Shown here in pieces: positions 15,734 through 24,629 of a stretch of DNA of 64,000 nt (its first letter is position 1; every line of letters starts with the position of its first letter). Source of the DNA: UBA2991 sp965221735 (GTDB lineage: Bacteria > Chloroflexota > Dehalococcoidia > Tepidiformales > Tepidiformaceae); NCBI GenBank assembly GCA_965221735.1, contig OZ244910.1:2480001-2544000 (forward strand), given 5' to 3'. Below the pieces are notes generated by a model. The model worked only from the letters and a program-made list of their open reading frames with translations, was not told the origin of the DNA and made no database searches. Both the position numbers and the translations under genes were made by a program.

Positions 15734-16462
15734 GTGCGAGTCGCGCTCATCTCGGACGTACACGCGAACCTGGTCGCGCTGGAGGCGGTGCTGGCGGACG
15801 CGGAGGGGCGCGGGGTCGAGGCCGTCTGGAACCTGGGGGACACGGTGGGGTACGGGCCGGACCCGAACGGCGTGGTCGCGCGGCTGGTGGAGGCGGGGGC
15901 GGTCTCGGTGCTGGGAAACCACGATGCGGCGGCGACGGGGGCGATCGGGACGGAGTGGTTCAACTCGCTGGCGGCGGAGGCGGCGGCGTGGACGCGCGCG
16001 CACCTGGAGCCGGAGACGGCGGCCACGCTGGCGGGGCTGGGGGAGGTCGCACGGGAGGGGGAGTGGAGTCTCGCGCACGGCACGCTGCGCCAGCCGCTGT
16101 GGGAATACCTGATCACGGAAGAGGCGGCGGAAGGGCACTTCGAGCGCCAGGAGACGCCGTACAGCGCGGTGGGGCACACGCACGTCCCGCTGCTGGTGCG
16201 CCGGGGGACGGCGGGCGTGGAGGGGGAGACGCCAGAGCCGGGAGAGGCTGTCGCGCTCGGGGAGGGGCCGCTGTGCGTGAATCCGGGGTCGGTGGGCCAG
16301 CCGCGGGACGGCGATCCACGGTCTTCCTACGCGCTGGTGGACACGGAGGCGGGGACCGTCACGCATCACCGCGTTCCCTACGACATCGGCGAGACGCAGC
16401 GCCGGATGAAGGAGGCAGGACTTCCGCGGGCGCTGGCGGAGCGGCTGCGGTTCGGGCGCTGA
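15734..16462 (+). CDS. Calcineurin-like metallophosphoesterase (YfcE/MPE type)
   Basis: The metal-binding motifs occur in order: SDVHAN at residues 7-12, LGDTVGYGPDP, LGNHD and GHTHVP. The last and the CVNPGSVGQPRDGDPRSSYA segment are typical of small bacterial MPE proteins of the DR1281/YfcE type that cleave phosphodiesters; the substrate is unknown. GTG at 15734 is chosen over the open frame's upstream codon because AGGAGG lies at 15723-15728, five bases before it. Confidence 0.82.
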   Translation: MRVALISDVHANLVALEAVLADAEGRGVEAVWNLGDTVGYGPDPNGVVARLVEAGAVSVLGNHDAAATGAIGTEWFNSLAAEAAAWTRAHLEPETAATLAGLGEVAREGEWSLAHGTLRQPLWEYLITEEAAEGHFERQETPYSAVGHTHVPLLVRRGTAGVEGETPEPGEAVALGEGPLCVNPGSVGQPRDGDPRSSYALVDTEAGTVTHHRVPYDIGETQRRMKEAGLPRALAERLRFGR

Positions 16463-16490
16463 GCGGGCACGCCGGCCACACCGGCCAGAG

Positions 16491-16518
16491 TTGACCATAC
16501 CGGGGAGGTTTGTACTCT
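16491..16518 (+). promoter_or_regulatory. Sigma70-type promoter for the XRE regulator
   Basis: TTGACC (16491-16496) and TACTCT (16513-16518) are separated by 16 bases within an unusually AT-rich patch. The gene starts about 78 bases downstream, so this transcript has an untranslated leader, unlike many others here. Confidence 0.5.
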
Positions 16519-16595
16519 ATTTCACAATCTTCTCTACCCCTCGCAGCGAATGGCCGGGAGGCTTCACACAGCCCGAGGGACGACGGTGAGCGACA

Positions 16596-16982
16596 GTGAG
16601 CGAGAACGGTAAAGACTTCACTTCGGCGGTACTGGGTAATCGCATCCGGCAGGCGCGCAAGGACGCGGGCCTGAGCCAGGTGCGGCTGGCGCAGCTGCTG
16701 AATACGACGCAGAGCGCGATCAGCCTCTACGAGGCGGGCCAGCGGGCAGTGGGCATCGACATGCTGCTGAACGTGGCGCGCATCCTGAACCGGCCCCTGC
16801 ACTACTTCCTGGTCGCCATCGACGAGGTGCTGTACGTACGCGACAGCCGCATCGCGAACCTGGCGAACGAGCTGGAGAAGCGGCCGCAGGACATCGAGGA
16901 GCTGCTCGAGTACTGGGAGTTCGTCCGCTGGCGGAACGCGCAGGAGCGCGATCAGGGGTTGGAGTTGGTCGGCGGCAGCTAA
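16596..16982 (+). CDS. XRE-family HTH transcriptional regulator
   Basis: A Cro/cI-type helix-turn-helix covers about residues 13-68 (IRQARKDAGLSQVRLAQLL..TTQSAISLYEAG). A C-terminal 55 residues rich in charged helix (ANELEKRPQDIEELLEYWEF) may mediate dimerisation. It is read alone from a recognisable promoter, with GTG at 16596. Target genes are unknown; the nearest downstream gene is a flavin reductase 56 bases away on the same strand, which could be co-transcribed. Confidence 0.8.
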   Translation: MSENGKDFTSAVLGNRIRQARKDAGLSQVRLAQLLNTTQSAISLYEAGQRAVGIDMLLNVARILNRPLHYFLVAIDEVLYVRDSRIANLANELEKRPQDIEELLEYWEFVRWRNAQERDQGLELVGGS

Positions 16983-17038
16983 CATAGCCGCACGCCCGCG
17001 CACGAGGCGTGGGCGGAGACCAAGCCAGGAGCACCACG

Positions 17039-17728
17039 GTGGGGCGTCGCGTCTACGATCCCACGGATGCCCGGAGATTGCTGAACCCCGGGCCGGTCAG
17101 CATCGTGACTGCGAGCTGGCGCGGTGAGGCGAACGCCGCCCCGGTGGCGTGGACGGCGCCGCTCTCGATGTCGCCGCCGATGGTGGGGGTGGTCTTGCAC
17201 CCGATCCGGCACACGGCGGACATGATCCGCTTCAGCGAGGAGTTCGCGCTCAACATCCCCGGGCCGGAGCTGATTCGGGAGACGGCGTTCTTCGGAAGCC
17301 GCTCGGGGGTCGACGAGAACAAGGTCGAAGGCAGCAAGCTGGATGCGTTCACGGCGCTGCGCGTGGACGCGCCGCTGCTGGACGGCTGCCTGGCGTGGAT
17401 CGAGTGCGGGCTGCGGGACGTGATCCCCACGGGCGACCACGTCCTGTTCGTGGGGGAGGTGGTGGCGGTGCAGGCGCTGGACGAGGCCTACGCCGAGCGC
17501 TGGCTGCTGGAGGAGCGGAACTTCAGCCCGCTCACGTTCCTGGGGGGCAGCTGGTACGCGCAGGTCCGCGAGGCGCGGGAGGCGGAGTTCGAGGTGGACG
17601 CCCAGGGCGGCCTGCTGGCGGAGAGCGCCGAGCAGCGCGAGGAGCGCGAGGAGCTGGAGGCGCGCGAAGCCGAGCTGCGCGAGCAGGAAGGCGACGAGGG
17701 CTACGAGGAGATGGTCAGCGAGGAGTAG
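17039..17728 (+). CDS. Flavin reductase-like FMN-binding protein
   Basis: Residues about 10-165 follow the flavin reductase-like split-barrel pattern (LLNPGPVSIVTASWRGEAN, APLSMSPPMVGV, FALNIP). These proteins bind FMN and reduce flavin or serve two-component monooxygenases. The last 45 residues are a Glu/Arg-rich coiled-coil-like helix not usual in the family. GTG at 17039 with AGGAG at 17027-17031 fits better than the upstream codon. The 3' end overlaps the convergent citrate synthase gene by 14 bases. Confidence 0.8.
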   Translation: MGRRVYDPTDARRLLNPGPVSIVTASWRGEANAAPVAWTAPLSMSPPMVGVVLHPIRHTADMIRFSEEFALNIPGPELIRETAFFGSRSGVDENKVEGSKLDAFTALRVDAPLLDGCLAWIECGLRDVIPTGDHVLFVGEVVAVQALDEAYAERWLLEERNFSPLTFLGGSWYAQVREAREAEFEVDAQGGLLAESAEQREEREELEAREAELREQEGDEGYEEMVSEE

Positions 17729-18878
17729 AGCTCTCGCCCTGACCACGGGCCTCGATCGGTTCGTACAGGCGGTACTTCTCGCCGGCGTACACGGCGTTCG
17801 GGCGCACGAGCCGGTTGTCGGCGTACTGCTCGAGCAGGTGGGCGCTCCAGCCGGCGATGCGGGCGACGGCGAAGATGGGCGTGTAGAGGTCGTGGGGGAT
17901 GCCGAGCATCCGGTAGACGGAGGCGCTGAAGAAGTCGACGTTGGGGTAGAGGGGACGGCCGCTGAGGCGCTCGGCGAGGTAGTCGCGCACCTTGCGGGAG
18001 AGGTCGAAGTACTTGCGGTCGGGTGAGGTCTCGGCGAGCTGCTCGCCGAGCTCCTCGAGGATGATGGCGCGCGGGTCGGTGGTCTTGTAGACGCGGTGGC
18101 CGATGCCCATGACGCGCTCGCCGCGGGCGAGCATGGCTTCGATGTGGCTCTCGATGTTGGATTCGTCTCCGATCTCCTCGAGCATCTCGAAGACGGCGCT
18201 GTTGGCGCCGCCGTGGAGGGGGCCCTTGAGGGTGCCGATGGCGGAGGCGATGGCGGAGTACATGTCGCTCATGGTGGAGGCGGTGACAATGGCCGAGAAC
18301 GTCGAGGCGTTCATCTCGTGCTCGGCGTGCAGGGTCATGGCGACGTCGAAGACCTTCGTCGCCAGCTCGGATGGCTCCTCACCGGTGAGCGTGTAGAGGA
18401 AGTTGGCGGCGTGGCCGAGGTCGTCCCGGGGCGCGAGGATGTCGAGGCCCTGTCGCTGGCGGTGGAAGGCGGCGACGACCGAAGGCATGCGGGCGGTGAG
18501 GCGCGCCGCCGTCCACTTGAGCTGCTCCTGCGAGAAATCACTGGCCCTGGGGTCAAGGGCGCCGAGGGCGGTCACGCAGATCTCGAGGCCGCGCATGGGC
18601 AGGCACTTGCCGGCGAGCTCGTGGATGAGCGTTCGATTGAGGCTGGAGAGGGGGCGTTCCTCGACGAGGAGCGCGTTCAGGTCGGCGAGCTCCTGGCGGG
18701 TGGGCAGCTGGAGGTTCCAGAGGAGGTAGGCGGTCTCTTCGAAGGAAGCGTGCTCGGCCAGGTCGTAGATGTCGTAGCCGGCGTAGATGAGCTGGCCCTT
18801 CTGGCCGTCGATGGTGCAAAGCTTGGTGGCAGCGACGTTTACGCCTTCAAGGCCGCGCTGAATTTCGGTAGTGGTCAC
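17715..18878 (-). CDS. gltA: Citrate synthase
   Basis: The catalytic residues are visible: the HAEHEMNAS block (H184/H187), H222 in LHGGAN, H261 in GIGHRVYKTTDPRA and D315 in YPNVDFFSA. At 387 residues it is the short prokaryotic type, which includes 2-methylcitrate synthases, so substrate preference is open. It condenses acetyl-CoA with oxaloacetate at the entry of the TCA cycle. The start is GTG at 18878, with a GTGAGG-type ribosome site. It is the last gene on the minus strand after leuB, separated by 112 bases holding only a short CCAATTTGG palindrome. Confidence 0.92.
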   Translation of the reverse strand: MTTTEIQRGLEGVNVAATKLCTIDGQKGQLIYAGYDIYDLAEHASFEETAYLLWNLQLPTRQELADLNALLVEERPLSSLNRTLIHELAGKCLPMRGLEICVTALGALDPRASDFSQEQLKWTAARLTARMPSVVAAFHRQRQGLDILAPRDDLGHAANFLYTLTGEEPSELATKVFDVAMTLHAEHEMNASTFSAIVTASTMSDMYSAIASAIGTLKGPLHGGANSAVFEMLEEIGDESNIESHIEAMLARGERVMGIGHRVYKTTDPRAIILEELGEQLAETSPDRKYFDLSRKVRDYLAERLSGRPLYPNVDFFSASVYRMLGIPHDLYTPIFAVARIAGWSAHLLEQYADNRLVRPNAVYAGEKYRLYEPIEARGQGESSTPR

Positions 18879-18990
18879 AGAAACCTCACTCTCATGGCGG
18901 GGTGCCGCGGCGCGGCCATGCGCGCCGGTGGGACGAGTCGAGCAGCGCCCTATCCTACCAATTTGGCAAGGGGTGTGGCGTTACGTTCGA

Positions 18991-20085
<1,095 letters not shown>

Positions 20086-20091
20086 GCTTCG

Positions 20092-20097
20092 AGTCTA
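20092..20097 (-). promoter_or_regulatory. -10-like TAGACT for leaderless leuB
   Basis: TAGACT on the minus strand ends six bases before the leuB ATG at 20085, inside the 25-base gap after aat. Confidence 0.5.
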
Positions 20098-20110
20098 CTG
20101 GTTCGCCCGG

Positions 20111-20797
20111 TCAGAGGCCCGTGGCGGCGAGACGGCGGAGGTAGACGGCGCGGGGGATGGCTTCGGCGCCCAGGGAGTCGAGGTGGGGCGTCGGCAGCTG
20201 CACGTCGATGAGGGCGATGCCGTCGCGGGGAGCGAACTGGCAGAGGGCGAGGAGGGCGATCTTGGAAGCGTCGGTGGCGCGGTGGAACATCGACTCGGCG
20301 CCGAAGAGCGCGCCCACGCGGAGTCCGTAGAGGCCGCCCACGAGCGCTCCCTCCGGGTTCCAGACCTCGAAGCTGTGCGCCCAGCCGAGGGTGTGGAGGC
20401 GCAGGTAGGCGCGCATGATGCCGGGGGTGATCCAGGTGCCCTCGGGGCGGACGGCGCAGGCGGCGATGACCTGGGCGAAGGCGGCATCAAGGGTGACGCG
20501 GAAGCGCCCCTGGCGGATACGCCGGGCGAGGCGGCGGGAGACGTGAAAGCGGTCGGGGGGAAGGATGGCGCGGGGGTCGGGGGACCACCAGAGGGTATCG
20601 ACGCCATCGTGCGGCCAGGGAAAGAGGCCGGCCCGGTAGGCACCCACGATCGTCTCGGGAGCGAGATTTCCGCCGGCGGCGACGAAGCCGCTGGGGGGCG
20701 CGTTGCGAGGGTCGGGGAAGCGGAAGCGGTTGGGCGGGAGGGGCTGGGGCGGGAGCCGCGTGTGAACGTGCAGCTCCACCTCGGGCGGGGAAGACAT
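20111..20797 (-). CDS. aat: Leucyl/phenylalanyl-tRNA-protein transferase
   Basis: Typical Aat sequences are present: FPDPRNAPPSGFVAAGGNL, GLFPW, WWSPDPRAILP, TWITPGIMRAY and GGLYGLRVGALFGAESMF. The enzyme adds Leu or Phe to N-terminal Arg/Lys for the N-end rule. It lies between the 56-residue protein and leuB inside the leucine cluster, which is an unusual but possibly charging-related place. Confidence 0.92.
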   Translation of the reverse strand: MSSPPEVELHVHTRLPPQPLPPNRFRFPDPRNAPPSGFVAAGGNLAPETIVGAYRAGLFPWPHDGVDTLWWSPDPRAILPPDRFHVSRRLARRIRQGRFRVTLDAAFAQVIAACAVRPEGTWITPGIMRAYLRLHTLGWAHSFEVWNPEGALVGGLYGLRVGALFGAESMFHRATDASKIALLALCQFAPRDGIALIDVQLPTPHLDSLGAEAIPRAVYLRRLAATGL

Positions 20798-20854
20798 GCC
20801 CGGCTAGCTTGCCTGGTTCCCGGGGCCGTCCGTACCGGACGGCGGAGCAGGCGC

Positions 20855-21025
20855 TCAACAGCCGGGCTGGCCGTAGTTCCCGCAGCAACTGTCCAGGCGG
20901 CGAAGCTTGATCCAGTGGTTGCCGGCGGCGATGCGCGTGCGCTCCATGAACTCGATGGTCGAGTAGTACCAGTTGCGCCAGTACCAGACGGGACTGGGGC
21001 GGGGATGACGGCCGCGCTGGCTCAT
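20855..21025 (-). CDS. 56-residue protein ending in a Cys-rich CCGNYGQPGC motif
   Basis: The ATG at 21025 overlaps the leuD stop by ATGA, which marks it as a real, coupled gene. The N-terminal half is basic and aromatic (VWYWRNWYYSTIEFMERTR); the end carries C47, C48 and C56 in a Gly/Asn/Pro turn that could bind a metal or form a disulfide. I recall similar tails in other Chloroflexota proteins but cannot name a family. Position between leuD and aat suggests a link to leucine metabolism or isopropylmalate isomerase assembly; this is inference. Confidence 0.65.
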   Translation of the reverse strand: MSQRGRHPRPSPVWYWRNWYYSTIEFMERTRIAAGNHWIKLRRLDSCCGNYGQPGC

Positions 21026-21633
21026 GAGCCCGCCTCCGTGGGGGCGGTGGACGGGTAGCGGTCGGGGCGGCCGGCCTCGAACGCGTCGATCTCGTCCTCG
21101 TGCTCCAGCGTGAGGCCGATGGCGTCGAGCCCCTCGAGCAGGTTGCGCTTCACCGCGGGGTCGATCTCGAAGGAGCGCACGAAGGAGCCGTCGGCGGTGG
21201 CGACGGTCTGTGATTCGAGGTCGACGATCGTCTCGGCTTCGGGCAGCTCCTCGGCGCGGGCGATGAGGAACTCCACGTCCTCGGGGGCGAGGGTGATGGT
21301 GAGGAGGCCAATCTTCGCGCAGTTGTTGCGGAAGATGTCGGCGAAGGAGGGGGCGATGAGGGCGCGGAAGCCGTAGTCGTCGAGGGCCCAGGGAGCGTGC
21401 TCGCGCGAGGAGCCGCAACCGAAGTTCGCGCCCGTCACGAGGATGCGGGCGCCGCTGAAGGCGCCCTCGTTGAGGATGAACTCGGGGTCCTTTCGCCAGT
21501 CGTCGAAGAGGAACTGGCCGAAGCCGCTGCGTTCGATCCGCTTGAGGTACTTGGCGGGGATGATCTGGTCGGTATCGACGTCGGCGCGGTTGAGGGGCAG
21601 GGCCGTGGCGCGGACGGTCTCGAATTTTCTCAT
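21022..21633 (-). CDS. leuD: 3-isopropylmalate dehydratase small subunit
   Basis: The swivel-domain features of LeuD are clear: NRADVDTDQIIPAKYLKR near the start and NFGCGSSREHAPWALDDYG. With LeuC it forms the Fe-S isomerase that converts 2- to 3-isopropylmalate. At 203 residues it is the long bacterial form. It starts 54 bases after leuC and its stop overlaps the next small gene. Confidence 0.94.
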   Translation of the reverse strand: MRKFETVRATALPLNRADVDTDQIIPAKYLKRIERSGFGQFLFDDWRKDPEFILNEGAFSGARILVTGANFGCGSSREHAPWALDDYGFRALIAPSFADIFRNNCAKIGLLTITLAPEDVEFLIARAEELPEAETIVDLESQTVATADGSFVRSFEIDPAVKRNLLEGLDAIGLTLEHEDEIDAFEAGRPDRYPSTAPTEAGS

Positions 21634-21687
21634 GCGGGCGCCCCCTCGTTGCGGTTTTCTTCAAGCCTGCTCATCGGGACGGCTTCC

Positions 21688-23103
21688 TCAGGATGAGGCA
21701 TCGCGCATCTCCCAGTCGCGGATGTCGACGAAGTGGCCGGCGACGGCGGCGGCGGCGGCCATCTGGGGGCTGACGAGGTGGGTGCGGCCGCCGGGCCCCT
21801 GGCGGCCCTCGAAGTTGCGGTTCGAGGTGGAGGCGCAGCGCTCGCCGGGGAGGAGGATGTCGGGGTTCATGCCGAGACACATGGAGCAGCCGGCGTCGCG
21901 CCACTCGAAGCCGGCGGCGCGGAAGACCTCGTCGAGGCCTTCCGCTTCGGCGGCGGCCTTCACCAGGCCGGAGCCGGGCACGACCATGGCGCGCACGCCG
22001 GAGGCGACCTGGCGGCCGCGCACGGTGGCGGCGGCGTCGCGCAGGTCGGCGAGGCGCGAGTTGGTGCAGGAGCCGATGAAGACGCGGTCGAGGGGCACGT
22101 CCGCGAGGGCGGTGCCGGCCTCAAGGTCCATGTAGCGGAGGGCGCGCTCGGTCTGCTCGCGGGCAGCCTCGGTGGGGGCGTCGCCGGGGTCGGGGACGCG
22201 TCCGGAGACGGGCACGCTCTGGGAGGGGTTCGTTCCCCACGTGACGCAGGGCTCGATGTCGGCGCCGTCGAGGGTGACGGTCGTGTCGAAGTGGGCGTCC
22301 TCGTCGGTGGCGAGGCCGCGCCAGTGGTCGAGAGCGCGCTCCCAGGCCGCCCCGGCCGGGCTGGACGGGCGGCCTTCGAGGTAGGCGAAAGTGGTGTCGT
22401 CGGGGGCGACGAGGCCGGCGCGGGCGCCCGCCTCGATGCTCATGTTGCAGATGGTCATGCGCCCTTCCATGGAGAGGGAGCGGATGACCTCGCCGCGATA
22501 CTCGACGATGTGGCCGGTGCCGCCACCGACGCCGATGGTGTTGATGATGGTGAGGATGACGTCCTTGGCGGTGACGCCGGGGGAGAGCTCGCCGTCGACC
22601 TCGATGGCCATCGTCTTCTGGGCGGCCTGGGGGAGGGTCTGGGTGGCGAGCACGTGCTCGACCTCGGAGGTGCCGATGCCGAAGGCGAGGGCGCCGAGGG
22701 CGCCGTGGGTGGAGGTGTGGCTGTCGCCGCAGACGATGGTCATGCCGGGCTGGCTGAGACCCTGCTCGGGGCCGACGACGTGGACGATGCCCTGGCGGGG
22801 GTCGTCGATGTCGTAGAAGGGCACCTCGAACTCGGCGCAGTTGGCGCGCAGGGTCTCGACCTGCTGGATGGAGAGGGGGTCGTCCCAGGGGCGCTCACGG
22901 CCCTCGGTGGGGACGTTGTGGTCCACGGTGGCGAGGGTGCGGTCGGGCCGGCGAACGGGGCGACCGGCGAGCCGCAGGGACTCGAAGGCCTGGGGGGAGG
23001 TGACCTCGTGGACGAGGTGGAGGTCGATATAGAGCAGATCGGGCAGGCCTTCCTCGCGGCGAACGAGGTGCTCTTCCCAGATCTTCTCGGCGATGGTCGG
23101 CAT
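21688..23103 (-). CDS. leuC: 3-isopropylmalate dehydratase large subunit
   Basis: The aconitase-like large subunit is complete at 471 residues. The cluster-binding cysteines are in FIGSCTNSR and AGCSMCLGMN; VCGDSHTSTHGALGALAFGIG and the NRNFEGRQG block are family hallmarks. ATG at 23103 has a GAGGG ribosome site. It heads the leuC-leuD-small protein-aat series. leuA is not in the window. Confidence 0.95.
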   Translation of the reverse strand: MPTIAEKIWEEHLVRREEGLPDLLYIDLHLVHEVTSPQAFESLRLAGRPVRRPDRTLATVDHNVPTEGRERPWDDPLSIQQVETLRANCAEFEVPFYDIDDPRQGIVHVVGPEQGLSQPGMTIVCGDSHTSTHGALGALAFGIGTSEVEHVLATQTLPQAAQKTMAIEVDGELSPGVTAKDVILTIINTIGVGGGTGHIVEYRGEVIRSLSMEGRMTICNMSIEAGARAGLVAPDDTTFAYLEGRPSSPAGAAWERALDHWRGLATDEDAHFDTTVTLDGADIEPCVTWGTNPSQSVPVSGRVPDPGDAPTEAAREQTERALRYMDLEAGTALADVPLDRVFIGSCTNSRLADLRDAAATVRGRQVASGVRAMVVPGSGLVKAAAEAEGLDEVFRAAGFEWRDAGCSMCLGMNPDILLPGERCASTSNRNFEGRQGPGGRTHLVSPQMAAAAAVAGHFVDIRDWEMRDASS

Positions 23104-23139
23104 CGGTACCCTCAGGCGGCGAAACGGGTCGGGTGCGCC

Positions 23140-23160
23140 GCGGGCGCTATTGTCGCCCGC
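23140..23160 (-). terminator. GC-rich hairpin between DUF2851 gene and leuC
   Basis: GCGGGCG (23140-23146) pairs with CGCCCGC (23154-23160) around a seven-base loop. It could terminate the DUF2851 transcript or shape the leuC leader; no T-run follows. Confidence 0.35.
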
Positions 23161-23187
23161 CGGGGCGAATCCCGCACGTGGGGCGGC

Positions 23188-24360
23188 CTACGAGAGGGGA
23201 CAGGAACCGCAGCCGCCCCGGGAGCAGTGCCGGGCGTGGAGCCGGAGGGCGCCCTGGAGGGCGGCGGCGCGGGCGAGGGGCGCGTCTTCGGCGGCGGCGA
23301 GCCAGCCCGCGAGGGAGCGGAGCTGCCCGTAGGGCGCGGGGGCGGGGAGGGCGCGGAAGCGGTCGAGGGCGGCGTGCTCGGGCCAGAGGCGAGCGCCGAG
23401 GGCGACGGGGAGGACGGCGTTGACGGCGAGCTCGAGGGCGGCGCCGGCGCCGATGCCGGGGGCGCGCAGGGCGCGGGGGATGGCGGCGGGCCCGGCGAGC
23501 GCCCCGGGCCAGTCGGGGCGGGGGCCCGGCCAGAGGCGGGCGGCGAGGGCGCCGAGCGCCTCGAGGCGGCGCTCGGGGGCGGCGGCGGGGCGGCCGCCGT
23601 GGCGGGCGAGTGGGAGACCGGCAGCGGCCTCGCGCAGGGCGGCGGCGAACGCAGCAGCACGGGCTTCGCAGGGAGCAGCGGGAGCGGCCTCGAGGAGGGC
23701 GGGGAGGGGCAGGCGGCGGGCGACCTCGGCGAAGGACTCGCGGTTGCGGCGTCCGGCGAGGGTCTCAAGGGCGAGCGCGTAGAGGACGGGGGCGGGGCCG
23801 CGGGCGGCGGCCCAGTTGGCGGCGCGGGAGGCCATTACGCGGAGGCGCTCAAGCCCGAGGCGCTCCAGGGCGGGGACGGGAGAGGAGCGGGCGGCGGTGG
23901 CGGCGCAGGGCGGGGAGAAGCCGGGCAGGGGCGGGGTGGAGGGGGCGGGAGCGACGGCGAGGGGGATGGCGCGGCCGCCCGCGTGCGGCGTGACGAGCGA
24001 TGCGCCGTCGTTCGCCTCGACCACGTGGAGGATGACGCCGGCGTAGGCCGGGTCGTCGTGGTGGCCGTGGGCGCGCCAGCCGCTGGCGCGCAGGTGGAGC
24101 TCGACATCCCCGCAGAGCTCGGCGCCGTCGAGCTCGATCACGGCGTCGCGGGCGTCGGGGCCGTAGCCGGGGGCGGGAACGCCGGGGAAGCGGATGCGGA
24201 GGCGGCGCCCGTCCTCGACGCGGGAGGGGCCACGCAGGCCGGCGAACCAGCGTTCCGCAAGGGCGGCCTCGCCGCGGGCGGGGGCGGGGGCGGCACCGGC
24301 AGCGGCCTCCTCCATCATCTCGCGGAAAGGGGCGGGGCGAGCAGGAGCAAGGGCGCTCAT
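23188..24360 (-). CDS. DUF2851 family protein
   Basis: The N-terminal region (LRIRFPGVPAPGYGPDARDAVIELDG, then GDVELHLRASGWRAHGHHDDPAYAGVILHVV) is the pattern of DUF2851, whose function is unknown; the spaced Asp, Glu and His residues look like a metal-dependent active site, perhaps nuclease-like. The protein ends in a Cys cluster, CSRGGCGSCPL. Its start overlaps the preceding XRE gene by ATGA. The pairing of a regulator with this protein is noteworthy. Confidence 0.75.
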   Translation of the reverse strand: MSALAPARPAPFREMMEEAAAGAAPAPARGEAALAERWFAGLRGPSRVEDGRRLRIRFPGVPAPGYGPDARDAVIELDGAELCGDVELHLRASGWRAHGHHDDPAYAGVILHVVEANDGASLVTPHAGGRAIPLAVAPAPSTPPLPGFSPPCAATAARSSPVPALERLGLERLRVMASRAANWAAARGPAPVLYALALETLAGRRNRESFAEVARRLPLPALLEAAPAAPCEARAAAFAAALREAAAGLPLARHGGRPAAAPERRLEALGALAARLWPGPRPDWPGALAGPAAIPRALRAPGIGAGAALELAVNAVLPVALGARLWPEHAALDRFRALPAPAPYGQLRSLAGWLAAAEDAPLARAAALQGALRLHARHCSRGGCGSCPLS

Positions 24361-24587
24361 GACGCCTCCCCGTCTTCGGTTTCAGGCGGAGAGGCGTCGT
24401 AGGGGGCCATCTCCTCCTCGAGCATGCGCAGGACCGTGAGGCTCGCGCCCCTGGGGGCGTAGCGGCCCGTCTCCCACTCGCTCACCGTCTGCTGGCGCAC
24501 ACCGAGGCGGCGGGCGAAGGCGGCCTGGCTCAGGCCGGAACGGCGCCGGAGATCCCTGATCCACGATTGAGGAGGAGGATCGGACAT
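24357..24587 (-). CDS. Small XRE-family regulator
   Basis: Almost the whole 76-residue protein is a Cro/cI-type helix-turn-helix (LRRRSGLSQAAFARRLGVRQ followed by QTVSEWETG). It overlaps the DUF2851 gene. No ribosome site precedes the ATG at 24587; instead TAGACT ends seven bases before it and an inverted repeat covers that box, so the gene is probably leaderless and may repress itself. Confidence 0.82.
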   Translation of the reverse strand: MSDPPPQSWIRDLRRRSGLSQAAFARRLGVRQQTVSEWETGRYAPRGASLTVLRMLEEEMAPYDASPPETEDGEAS

Positions 24588-24594
24588 GGATCAG

Positions 24595-24600
24595 AGTCTA
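24595..24600 (-). promoter_or_regulatory. -10-like TAGACT for the small XRE gene
   Basis: TAGACT on the minus strand ends seven bases before the ATG. Three of its bases fall within the overlapping inverted repeat. Confidence 0.5.
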
Positions 24601-24615
24601 CACGGTAGCGTGTAG
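24598..24615. promoter_or_regulatory. CTACACG inverted repeat, putative autoregulatory operator
   Basis: CTACACG (24598-24604) and CGTGTAG (24609-24615) are perfect 7-base arms around GTAG, with a further GTGTAG half-site at 24616-24621. The repeat overlaps the -10 box of the small XRE gene. Confidence 0.55.
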
Positions 24616-24629
24616 GTGTAGGGCGGGAG

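Noticed and set aside
14570..16498. A 642-codon open frame on the minus strand
   Set aside because: Only its last 212 codons are a gene (tsaB). The rest runs antisense to the phosphoesterase gene and through tsaE in a wrong frame, giving Arg/Pro-rich nonsense typical of GC-rich shadows.
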